This document shows, one piece after another, positions 10,591-18,607 of a DNA stretch of 64,000 bases (position 1 is its first letter; the number at the start of each line of letters is the position of its first letter). The DNA lies in contig JAJPIC010000009.1 of NCBI GenBank assembly GCA_021324915.1, positions 62,001 to 126,000 on the forward strand, read 5' to 3'. The notes beneath the pieces were generated by a model. It was not told the origin of the DNA. It did not search any database and saw nothing but the letters and a program-made list of their open reading frames with translations. Source of the DNA: Beijerinckiaceae bacterium. Lineage in GTDB: Bacteria > Pseudomonadota > Alphaproteobacteria > Rhizobiales > Beijerinckiaceae. The translations under genes were made by a program, and so were the position numbers.

Positions 10591-11591
10591 GTGTCCGTCA
10601 CCAGAAGGCCGCCGTAGACATACCGAAAGATCTGCCCGGCGAGACTCAGCAGAGAAGCGGCGCAAAATACATTGAGCGAATTGCGCCCGAGCAAACAAAA
10701 AAAGACCGCCACGGCACCGAACCAGGTTCTGACCGGCCGGAAGAGCCCGGCGAAAACGGCGGCTAACGAAAGCATATGGAGGAGTCGGGCCGGCGACAAG
10801 AATGTCTTGTCGAAGAGAAAGAAAAGTTTCGGATCGGGAACGTCCGTCGGACGCGGCGAGAAATGCGTGGCCCCTACGAAAACGCCGAGCGCGACGATCG
10901 GCAAGGCTGCGAAAAACAAAGGACGCTGGTGGCGCCGCACGAAGCCGCCAACCCCGTCCTTGCCGGCGAGCAGGAAGCCGAGAAGGTAAATGAGCTGCCA
11001 AGTGAGCGGGTTGAGAAACCAGGTTCCCTCGACGGGCCAAGTCGGGAGATTGATGCCCTTGGCCAATGCGAAGAAATAAAGACAGAGAGATGACGGAAGC
11101 AGCAGCCAGCGGCAATAGCGCGAACCGAGCGCAATGAGCGGCGCCACGAACATCAGCACGACGTAGAGAGGCAGGATGTTGAAATAGCCGAGCTGATGCG
11201 ACAGCAGAACCAGGCCGACATGGGCGCGCACCGGATCGGTGAACACGGCCGCGGCATTATGCATGTCGAGGAAGAACGAGGCGTTGTAATGGAGCGAGGC
11301 GCCCGCAAGGAGCGCCACCGCCATCTCGGTAATCACCAGCTGCGCAAAATAGATGGTGAGCGCGCGTCCGGTAAGCCGTTTGAAAAGCCGCGCCGTCGAC
11401 ATGGATGCGCCAGGCCCGTCCACCAGGAGCCGCAAAGACCAACCCGCCAGGAAGACGAAGAGTTCGGCCGAGTCCGACAGCGACAGATTGCGATAGGTGA
11501 AGCGCTCGTAGAAAATGCCCGGAACGTGGTTGATGAAGATCGTGATCAGCGCAAAGCCGCGCCAGAAATCGACTTCGTTCGGTTCCCGCAT
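10479..11591 (-). CDS. OpgC-family membrane acyltransferase
   Basis: A 370-residue polytopic membrane protein opening with VDFWRGFALITIFINHVPG, the first helix signature of the OpgC family (COG4645), which includes proteins that O-succinylate periplasmic glucans. About ten hydrophobic segments are visible. ATG 11591 is the natural start. Its 3' end overlaps the GDSL esterase on the same strand, so the two are likely co-transcribed. opgG and opgH are not in the window, so calling it glucan modification is an inference from the family. Confidence 0.82.
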   Translation of the reverse strand: MREPNEVDFWRGFALITIFINHVPGIFYERFTYRNLSLSDSAELFVFLAGWSLRLLVDGPGASMSTARLFKRLTGRALTIYFAQLVITEMAVALLAGASLHYNASFFLDMHNAAAVFTDPVRAHVGLVLLSHQLGYFNILPLYVVLMFVAPLIALGSRYCRWLLLPSSLCLYFFALAKGINLPTWPVEGTWFLNPLTWQLIYLLGFLLAGKDGVGGFVRRHQRPLFFAALPIVALGVFVGATHFSPRPTDVPDPKLFFLFDKTFLSPARLLHMLSLAAVFAGLFRPVRTWFGAVAVFFCLLGRNSLNVFCAASLLSLAGQIFRYVYGGLLVTDTCLLIAGLTGMGLVAWLSDGRDRLRTASVKPPSLPPS

Positions 11592-11703
11592 GATCCGATC
11601 TGCTCATCCCGCCGCATGGTCAATGTCTTCAAGCTGCATGTGATGCTGCGCATGAACCGGATCTGAATTGAGCCGCGGCGCCGCATTCATCCGAGCGGCG
11701 CAT

Positions 11704-13287
11704 TCATCCGTCGGTGCCGGCAATCAGGCGCCGCAGAACCGGCGGCAGGCATTCCGGCAGATCTTCCGAGATAAGTCCGGGGCCGAATTCGCGCGCCGCC
11801 GCCGCATGCAGCCAGACTGCCGCGCTTGCCGCCTCGAATGCAGGCATGGATTGGGCCAGCAATCCGCCGATCATGCCGGCCAGCACGTCACCCGATCCGG
11901 CCGTCGCCAGCCAAGGCGGCGCGCCGTGACCGATCGTGGCGTGGCCCTGGGGATCGGCGACCACCGTATCGGCCCCCTTGAGCAGAAGGACGGCACCCAT
12001 CAGAGCGGCCCCGGCTCGCGCCCGGGTGAGCTTGGAAGGCGACGTCAGCTGCGCGACCGAGGGATGATCGCGCAATTCGCCCTCCTTCGTCGCGAAGAGA
12101 TGCGCGAACTCGCCGTCATGTGGCGTCATGACGACCGGTTTACTCGAATTGCGCACGGCCTGCGCGAGCCGCATGGGTTCGCCGGCGAAACTGGTCAAGG
12201 CATCTGCATCGAGAACGATCGCACGCGCCGGCTCCGGCGCATCGGCGCCGCTCTGCAAAGCTTCGAGCACCAAAGAGCGCGTGCGAGCGCCGACGCCCAG
12301 ACCGGGACCCATCACGATTGCATTCTTGCGCCGGTCGGCGAGGAGCTCGGCGAAATCTTCATCGGAGTCGACAACCCGCGTCATGATCGCGGTTAGCGCC
12401 GCTGCGTGTGCGGGCAGCGCATCGCTTGGCGTTGCGACAGTGACCAATCCGGCGCCGCTCCGCAGGGCACTGCGCGCGGCAAGCCGCGCCGCACCCGTAT
12501 GTGCGAGCGAGCCCGAAAGAACGACTGCGTGGCCGCGATCATATTTGTGCCCGTCGAGCCGCGGGCGTGGGAAATGTTTGCCCCAGACCGCCGGCCCGTT
12601 GATGAACGTTGCCGGCGCGATCTCGGCGAGCACCGAATCCGGGATGCCGATATCGACGAGATGGATCTCGCCGCAATGCATGGCGCCGGGAAGCAGAAGA
12701 TGGCCGGGCTTCAGGCGGAAGAAGGTCACAGTCTCGCTCGCCTGGACCGCGAGGCCGCGAACTTGTCCCGTCGATCCGTCGATACCGGACGGGATATCAA
12801 CTGCAACGGTCGGCTTTCGCGTCCGTTTGGTCCATTCGTTGAGCCGCAGGATCGCTTCACGCGCGGGACCTTCGACGTCGCGCGTCAGCCCCGCGCCGAA
12901 GATCGCGGCGATCGCGCAATCGGCGTCGTCCAAAGAGAGATCGTCAAAAGAGCTGACGGGATCGCTCCAGGCCCGCGCCGCATGCGCGGCATCACCCTTC
13001 AGATCTTGCAGCGAGCCGAGGAGCCCGACGCGAACATCGAACCCGTCCGCCCTGAGATAGCGCGCAGCGACGAAACCGTCGCCGCCATTATTGCCAGGGC
13101 CGCAGAAGACGGCGATGCGCCCGCCGAGCGGGCGATTGGCCAAGAGCCGCGTCACGGCACGCGCGACCGCAGCGCCTGCGTGCTCCATCAAAGTGGCAGC
13201 GGGAATGCCGGAAGAAATGGTCAGCCCGTCGGCCAATGCCATTTCGGACGTTGAGAGCAGTTCCGCAGGGAGATTCGACGCCAGCAT
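11704..13287 (-). CDS. nnr: Bifunctional NAD(P)H-hydrate epimerase / ADP-dependent NAD(P)H-hydrate dehydratase
   Basis: Repairs damaged NADHX and NADPHX. 527 residues with both domains. The N-terminal YjeF_N epimerase domain (about 15-215) has the dinucleotide motif CGPGNNGGDGFVAARYL. The C-terminal carbohydrate-kinase-like dehydratase domain (about 235-515) has KYDRGHAVVLSGS, MGPGLG and the C-terminal GSGDVLAGMIGGLLAQ loop for ADP. The two-domain fusion is the usual bacterial form. It is divergent from hspQ over a 147-bp intergenic region. Confidence 0.95.
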   Translation of the reverse strand: MLASNLPAELLSTSEMALADGLTISSGIPAATLMEHAGAAVARAVTRLLANRPLGGRIAVFCGPGNNGGDGFVAARYLRADGFDVRVGLLGSLQDLKGDAAHAARAWSDPVSSFDDLSLDDADCAIAAIFGAGLTRDVEGPAREAILRLNEWTKRTRKPTVAVDIPSGIDGSTGQVRGLAVQASETVTFFRLKPGHLLLPGAMHCGEIHLVDIGIPDSVLAEIAPATFINGPAVWGKHFPRPRLDGHKYDRGHAVVLSGSLAHTGAARLAARSALRSGAGLVTVATPSDALPAHAAALTAIMTRVVDSDEDFAELLADRRKNAIVMGPGLGVGARTRSLVLEALQSGADAPEPARAIVLDADALTSFAGEPMRLAQAVRNSSKPVVMTPHDGEFAHLFATKEGELRDHPSVAQLTSPSKLTRARAGAALMGAVLLLKGADTVVADPQGHATIGHGAPPWLATAGSGDVLAGMIGGLLAQSMPAFEAASAAVWLHAAAAREFGPGLISEDLPECLPPVLRRLIAGTDG

Positions 13288-13434
13288 GATCGAAATCTAA
13301 TGAGAAACGCAGGCAGGTTAGCCTCGCGTCATATTGTTGACACGCCCGTTCGCACGGAGTTAGACAATTTTCCGCCTGGGCGCTGAATTGTCGTAACTTT
13401 CGGCAGGCGGACCTTGCTCTGCGGAGCGCTTCCC

Positions 13435-13770
13435 GTGAACGAGAAATTTCGCACAGCCAAGTTCGGTATCGGCCAAGTCGTGCGACATCGGAAATATCCT
13501 TTCCGCGGGATCATTTACGATGTCGATCCGGTTTTTGCGAATACCGATGAATGGTGGCTCGCAATTCCCGAGGAAGTACGGCCGCGCAAAGATCAGCCCT
13601 TTTATCATCTCTTCGCGGAGAACGCCGACACGGAATACGTGGCTTACGTCTCGGAGCAGAACCTTCTGCCCGATACATCCGGCGATCCCGTGCGCCATCC
13701 GCAAGTCGAAGAAATGTTCACCCGCGCGCAGGATGGCGGCTATCACATCAAATCGGCGCGCCTGAACTGA
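13435..13770 (+). CDS. hspQ: Heat shock protein HspQ
   Basis: Small hemimethylated-DNA-binding / YccV-like protein; in enterobacteria it acts as a Lon specificity factor and adaptor. 111 residues from GTG 13435, preceded by GGAG eight bases upstream; TTG 13414 would add seven residues. Family motifs: KFGIGQVVRHRKYPFRGIIYDVDP, then WWLAIPEE, QPFYHLFAEN and YVAYVSEQNL. The residues beyond NLLPDTSGDP are typical. Sharing the window with lon is suggestive but the genes are 8 kb apart. Confidence 0.92.
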   Translation: MNEKFRTAKFGIGQVVRHRKYPFRGIIYDVDPVFANTDEWWLAIPEEVRPRKDQPFYHLFAENADTEYVAYVSEQNLLPDTSGDPVRHPQVEEMFTRAQDGGYHIKSARLN

Positions 13771-13782
13771 GCTTTGCGCCGG

Positions 13783-13807
13783 CGATCCGGGCCCTCGTCC
13801 CGGATCG
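13783..13807. terminator. Stem-loop between convergent hspQ and ialB-like genes
   Basis: Nine-pair stem CGATCCGGG/CCCGGATCG with a seven-base loop in the 60-bp convergent gap. A smaller CACG-ttcg-CGTG stem follows at 13814-13825, then a weak T-rich run. It could end both transcripts; the missing long T-run lowers confidence. Confidence 0.45.
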
Positions 13808-13830
13808 CGGCCTCACGTTCGCGTGAAGCT

Positions 13831-14574
13831 TTATTTCTTGGCTGGAGGCGGCGAAGCCGCCGCAACCGGCGGCGCGGCGCCACCCGTGCTCTGCCGCTGC
13901 GCTTCGAGTTTCTTGCGCTCCTCTTCCGCGCGCTTCTGCAATTCTTCCTGGAACTTCTTTTGCTCGGCTTCGAGCACCTTCGGGTCGACCGCCGGCCCGT
14001 CGAAAGTCTTGCCGAAATCGGCGAGCGGGACGCCGAACGTGACCTCGTTATTGGCCTGGTTGCGAACCGCGACGTTCAGCGTCGTGCCTTTCTTCATCTC
14101 GTCGACTGTCGCGCCTTTGATTTTCGCCTCCGCGAAACAGCCGTTCGGGAAGCAGATCTCGAAGGCACCGTCCATCGTGGTGCCCTTGTCGATCCAGAAG
14201 CGGAAGCCCGGACGCAACATGAGGCCGACCGGCATCAACATGCGAACGATGCGCGTGTCGTCTCCTTTGATGTCATAAATCGCCACCGCCAGAACTGGCG
14301 GTTGATTGGCCTGGGTGCTGAAATCGCGTGTGGTATAGCAAACGTCTTTGTTGGCGGCCTGATCATGACCGCAAACCTTCGTCCATTGCGACTGGGTGCC
14401 GATCAATTCGAGCCTGATCGGCCCCTGCGGCTGGGCCTGCGTCTGCGCTGCGGCAGGCGGATTGGTCGGCACCGCCTGGGCAAGTCGCTGCGGCTGCTGA
14501 GCGAAGGCCTGTTCTCCTGCCAAGAGAAAAAGGCCAAGGCCGATGAAGCCGAGACGCGTTAACGAGAATGCCAT
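13831..14574 (-). CDS. IalB-family (invasion-associated locus B) secreted protein
   Basis: Exported protein of the IalB family, common in Hyphomicrobiales; the name comes from Bartonella, but in free-living species the role is unknown. 247 residues. Signal peptide 1-26 ends AFA. A Gln/Ala/Pro-rich linker (27-50) precedes the core with WTKVCGHDQAANKDVCYTTR, the paired Cys in EICFPNGCFAEA, and GLMLRPGFRFWIDKG. The C-terminal tail (about 205-247) is a charged Glu/Lys/Gln helix followed by a Pro/Ala-rich end. Confidence 0.9.
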   Translation of the reverse strand: MAFSLTRLGFIGLGLFLLAGEQAFAQQPQRLAQAVPTNPPAAAQTQAQPQGPIRLELIGTQSQWTKVCGHDQAANKDVCYTTRDFSTQANQPPVLAVAIYDIKGDDTRIVRMLMPVGLMLRPGFRFWIDKGTTMDGAFEICFPNGCFAEAKIKGATVDEMKKGTTLNVAVRNQANNEVTFGVPLADFGKTFDGPAVDPKVLEAEQKKFQEELQKRAEEERKKLEAQRQSTGGAAPPVAAASPPPAKK

Positions 14575-14852
14575 CAGTAAAGCCTTTCCGGTAATCGGCG
14601 CTCCGACCCGAGGTTTTTGCTTGGCGCAGCGCGCGCGACGGCCGCTACAAATCGCGGAGTCCCGTCCTAGTCAAGAATGCGCCCCGCGAATCGGCTCCGA
14701 ATGCGGCGACATATTGGCCGATTCGACCGCAGCCGGCTGGTTTTACCGAAAACGAAGGCCCGGTCTCTAAATTCTTGGGTTCTTTGCGTCGATTGACCCT
14801 TCCGGGTGCCGCGCACCTGTTCAGCGATGCCGCGAAGCCGTAGATTTGGCGC

Positions 14853-16814
14853 ATGCGATCGGGCGCGATTCGCCGCCTTGGAGCGGCCTCTGCCAACACG
14901 CTCGCCCGTACGGCGGGCGCCGCCTTCATCCTTTTCGGATTGACGGGGGCTTTGGTGCTTCCGACGCATGCGGCAAGCGCGGACCGATGTCAGGCATTCA
15001 TGCAGGTCTCCGACGCGCCCGGGGAAACCGGGCGGCAGACTCTCGTTGCGGCGCTCGGCGAAACGGCACCGCAGGACGAGCTCGTGCCTTACGCAATCGC
15101 CATGCACGGCGCCCCGGCGCTTCCGCAGGCCTATACCCATTTTCCCTATACGAATCCGAACGCGCCCAAAGGCGGGCGTATCGTACTCGGCTTTCAGGGC
15201 ACGTTCGACAGTCTCAATCCTTTCAACGTCAAGTCCGGCTCGGCCGCGCAAGGCCTCGTCCCTGCCGTTTTCCAGACGCTGATGGCGCGCTCGCTCGACG
15301 AGCCCTTCACCATGTACGGCCTCATCGCCAAAAGCATCGAGACGGATGCGGAGCGCAATTACGTCACCTTCCATCTCGATCCGCACGCCAGGTTCTCCGA
15401 CGGCACTCAGATCACTTCGGCGGATGTCGCCTTCACCTTCGATCTCCTCAAAGACAAAGGTCGGCCGCAGCAGCGCTCGGCCTATACGCTCGTCGAGCGC
15501 GTCGAAGTGCCGGATAGCGAGACGATCCGCTTCGACTTCCCCGGGCTGAACGACCGTGAATTGCCGCTGATCCTCGCTTTGATGCCGGTCCTTCCCAAAC
15601 ATGCGACGGACACCGCCGCTTTCGAAGATGCGAGTTTTGCAATTCCGGTCGGCTCGGGACCCTATCGGATCACGGCGGTCGATCCCGGCAAGAGGCTCGT
15701 CTTGCGCCGCAATCCCGATTATTGGGCGAAGGACCTGCCGAGCCAGCGCGGACAATTCAACTTCGATGAAATCGACATCGAATATTATCGCGATGCCAAT
15801 TCGCTCTTCGAAGCCTTCCAGGCGGGCCTGACCGATTTACGCGTCGAGACGAGCCCGCTCATCTGGACGACGGCCTATACCTTTCCGGCCGTGCGCGAGC
15901 ACCGCGTCGTCTGCGAAAGCCTGCCGATCGGCGGCCCGAAGGGTCTCGACGGCTTCGTCTTCAATCTGCGCCGCCCGCTTTTCGACGACGTCAGAGTGCG
16001 CGAAGCGCTCGGCATGATGTTCGACTTCGAATGGGTGAACGCCAATCTCTTCGCCGGCCTCTATACGCGCACGAAAAGCTTCTTCGACGATTCGATTTTC
16101 GCTTCGGCCGGCCGGCCGGCAAGTCCGGCGGAACGGACGCTGCTCGCGCCCTTTCCCGGCGCAGTGCGGAAAGACGTTCTCGAAGGCCGTTGGCGCCCGC
16201 CGAAGACGGACGGCAGCGGACGCGACCGGATTTGGGCGCGCCGGGCCCTAAACCTGCTCGCTTTCTCCGGCTATCGCCTGAACGACGGCAGACTGATCAA
16301 GGACGGCAAGCCCTTCCAATTCGAGATCATGGTCGAGGACCGTTTGCAGGAACGCCTCGCGCTCAATTACGCCTATTCGCTCGCCCGCATCGGCATCGAC
16401 GCGCGCGTGCGGCTCGTCGATGAAGTGCAATATCAGCGGCGCCGGCAGAATTTCGATTTCGACGTGATGATCGGCAGCTGGACCGCCTCGGCGTCGCCCG
16501 GCAGCGAACAGCGCACGCGCTGGGGCTCGGCCGCCGCCGACGAGCCGGCCTCCTTCAACCTTGCCGGCGTCAAATCACCGGCCGTCGATGCCATGATCGA
16601 TGCCGTGCTCGCGGCGCGTTCGCGCGATCAATTCGTCACGGCCGTACGGGCGCTCGACCGCGTGCTTCTTTCCGGCTTCTATGTCGTCCCGCTCTTTCAC
16701 TCGCCGGATCAATGGATCGCCGCCTCCGCTTTCCTGCAGAGGCCGAGAAAATTGCCCGCCTATGGTTCACCGACCGTCGATGCGACGCTCGACACGTGGT
16801 GGAGGAAACCATGA
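14853..16814 (+). CDS. Family 5 extracellular solute-binding protein, YejA-like (peptide uptake)
   Basis: Periplasmic binding protein of peptide ABC importers. 653 residues. A signal peptide occupies about 1-45 (basic start, hydrophobic FILFGLTGALVL, AASA). SBP_bac_5 hallmarks: NPNAPKGGRIVLGFQGTFDSLNPF, RNYVTFHLDPHARFSDGT, GSGPYRI and NPDYWAKDLP, the last characteristic of the YejA group. No permease or ATPase genes follow; instead its stop overlaps the start of an AMP-binding-like gene by 4 nt, so the two are translationally coupled. The partner transporter must be elsewhere or the protein has another role. Confidence 0.9.
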   Translation: MRSGAIRRLGAASANTLARTAGAAFILFGLTGALVLPTHAASADRCQAFMQVSDAPGETGRQTLVAALGETAPQDELVPYAIAMHGAPALPQAYTHFPYTNPNAPKGGRIVLGFQGTFDSLNPFNVKSGSAAQGLVPAVFQTLMARSLDEPFTMYGLIAKSIETDAERNYVTFHLDPHARFSDGTQITSADVAFTFDLLKDKGRPQQRSAYTLVERVEVPDSETIRFDFPGLNDRELPLILALMPVLPKHATDTAAFEDASFAIPVGSGPYRITAVDPGKRLVLRRNPDYWAKDLPSQRGQFNFDEIDIEYYRDANSLFEAFQAGLTDLRVETSPLIWTTAYTFPAVREHRVVCESLPIGGPKGLDGFVFNLRRPLFDDVRVREALGMMFDFEWVNANLFAGLYTRTKSFFDDSIFASAGRPASPAERTLLAPFPGAVRKDVLEGRWRPPKTDGSGRDRIWARRALNLLAFSGYRLNDGRLIKDGKPFQFEIMVEDRLQERLALNYAYSLARIGIDARVRLVDEVQYQRRRQNFDFDVMIGSWTASASPGSEQRTRWGSAAADEPASFNLAGVKSPAVDAMIDAVLAARSRDQFVTAVRALDRVLLSGFYVVPLFHSPDQWIAASAFLQRPRKLPAYGSPTVDATLDTWWRKP

Positions 16815-17941
16815 ATGTGCAAACGGCCTCGGGCGCCCGCGCCTTTGCGCCTTATAGTCTAGAGAACCTTATCTCCGGCGCGGCGCGGCTGCGCCCTGAG
16901 GCGATCGCCTTCGCCGATCGCACGACAATCTGTCCCTACGGGCTGATTGCCGGACAGGTCGCAGCGCTCGCGCGGCTTTTGACCGATCTCGGCCTCAAGC
17001 CTGGAGACCGGCTGGTGCTTGCCGGGGGTGCCGAAGTCTCGCTCATTATTGCGCTCGCCGCGATGTTGCGCGGCGGTTTTGAGCCGGCGCTCGCCTCCCT
17101 CGATCTCGGCACGGAGGATCTCGCCAATTACGCGCGCGCGCTCGGCGCCGTCGCGCTCGTCGGTCCGACGTCCTATGGCGACTTCAAGCTCGCGGAAACC
17201 TATTTCGCCGCGGCCGCCGCCGCGCCGTCGATCCGCCTCCTTGCGACGCTCGGCCCCGGCGAGATCGATGGGGCCGCCGATCTTGGCGCAACGGCGGTGT
17301 TGCGCTATGCCGCCGCCAATCCGGGTGACGGGCTCGAGCGCGGCAAACCCGTGCCTCCCCCGGCGCGGATTTTCACCTTCGACCGGCGCCGCGGCCGGCC
17401 GGTCGCCCATGAACAGACCACGTTGATGGCGGCGGGCCTCGATCTTGTGGCGCGCGCCGAGATCGGCCGGGCAACCCCCATCATTTCGACCGTGCCGCCG
17501 ACGAGCTTCGCCGGGCTCGTCGCGGGACCCTTCGCGGCGCTTCTCTCGGGCGTGACCCTGCATCTCCACGGCCCTTTCGCGGCGGAAGATTTTCTCAAAG
17601 TCCGCGCGCATGCCGCGGGCGCGCATCTCGTCATCCCCGCCGCGCTCGCCGCGGAATTCGCCGGCGCCTCGCTACTCGACGGGCTTGCTTCCGCGGTTCT
17701 TGTCTCGCGCTCCCCGACCGCAGCGGAATTCGCCCCGCCTGCGCTTTCCGCGCCCTGTCCGCTCATCGATCTCTACGCCCTCGGGGAAACGGCCGCGGTC
17801 GCCGAGCGCCGGCGCGGCGAGGCGGCGACGCCGCCGGCCACCGAGGCGCATTTTGTCGGTTTCGACGACGCGAGGGTCCTCACGATCGAGCGCGCGGACG
17901 ACCACTTCCGGGGCGCGGCGGTCACTTCGGATCGGGCGTGA
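16811..17941 (+). CDS. Degenerate, truncated AMP-binding (ANL superfamily) protein
   Basis: 376 residues from ATG 16811, preceded by GGAGGAAA and overlapping the upstream stop as ATGA. The N-terminal part follows acyl/aryl-CoA ligases (ALARLLTDLGLKPGDRLVLAG, then a small-residue-rich binding fold), and LIDLYALGETAAVAE corresponds to the YG.TE region. The Thr/Ser/Gly-rich AMP-binding P-loop is replaced by IFTFDRRRGRPVAHEQ, and the whole C-terminal hinge and lid domain (about 120 residues) is missing after residue 376. Adenylation therefore looks unlikely. Coupling to a peptide-binding protein suggests a shared, unknown role. Confidence 0.75.
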   Translation: MNVQTASGARAFAPYSLENLISGAARLRPEAIAFADRTTICPYGLIAGQVAALARLLTDLGLKPGDRLVLAGGAEVSLIIALAAMLRGGFEPALASLDLGTEDLANYARALGAVALVGPTSYGDFKLAETYFAAAAAAPSIRLLATLGPGEIDGAADLGATAVLRYAAANPGDGLERGKPVPPPARIFTFDRRRGRPVAHEQTTLMAAGLDLVARAEIGRATPIISTVPPTSFAGLVAGPFAALLSGVTLHLHGPFAAEDFLKVRAHAAGAHLVIPAALAAEFAGASLLDGLASAVLVSRSPTAAEFAPPALSAPCPLIDLYALGETAAVAERRRGEAATPPATEAHFVGFDDARVLTIERADDHFRGAAVTSDRA

Positions 17942-18061
17942 TCCGGTTTGCGTCTCCAATCCGCTTGTTCAGGCGTCCGAACCAGCAGTCCGACTTCTTG
18001 TTTTGATGCATCAACCCTGTCGAACCTGCTGCAAAGGTTGAGATTCTTCTGGAGCTGAGCA

Positions 18062-18607
18062 ATGGCGGAAGACTTGAAACGCGGAGCGGTCATCGGCGTC
18101 CTCACCATCTCGGACCGCGCCAGCGCGGGGGCCTATCGCGACGAAAGCGGCCCGGCGATTGTCGCCTTCCTCGAACGGGCGGTCAGGAGCCCGATTGCGA
18201 TTGTGAAGCGCATCATTCCGGACGGCTTCGAATCGGTGCGCGATTGCCTGATCGACCTCGCCGATACTGAAGGCTGCGATCTGATCCTGACCACCGGCGG
18301 CACCGGTCCGAGCCCGCGCGACCTGACCCCCGAGGCAACCCAGGCCGCGGCATCGCGCTTGCTTCCCGGATTCGGCGAATTGATGCGGGCCGAGAGTTTG
18401 AAACAGGTGCCGACGGCGATCCTCTCACGCCAGATCGCCGCTCATCGCGGCAAGTGCCTGATCATCAACCTGCCGGGCAAGCCGGCTTCGATCGAAACCT
18501 GTCTTAGGGCGGTCTTCCCCGCCGTGCCTTATTGTCTCGATCTTCTCGGCGCGGCGCGGATCGAAACCGATCCGGCCGTGCTCATCTCCTTCAGGCCCAA
18601 ATCCTAA
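18062..18607 (+). CDS. mog: Molybdopterin adenylyltransferase, Mog/MoaB type
   Basis: Adenylates molybdopterin before molybdenum insertion. 181 residues forming one MoCF-biosynthesis domain: GVLTISDRASAGAYRDESGP at the start, then LILTTGGTGPSPRDLTPEAT (phosphate-binding loop and acidic site) and INLPGKPASIETCL near the end. The length fits Mog or MoaB; these are hard to separate by eye. Its TAA overlaps the next ATG by one base (TAATG), so it may be translated with the ATP-grasp protein, a pairing with no obvious metabolic logic. Confidence 0.88.
   Translation: MAEDLKRGAVIGVLTISDRASAGAYRDESGPAIVAFLERAVRSPIAIVKRIIPDGFESVRDCLIDLADTEGCDLILTTGGTGPSPRDLTPEATQAAASRLLPGFGELMRAESLKQVPTAILSRQIAAHRGKCLIINLPGKPASIETCLRAVFPAVPYCLDLLGAARIETDPAVLISFRPKS

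Noticed and set aside
10591-11115. N-terminal extension of the GDSL esterase frame
   Set aside because: It covers the acyltransferase in another frame and has no esterase or signal sequence features; the esterase starts near 10548-10590.
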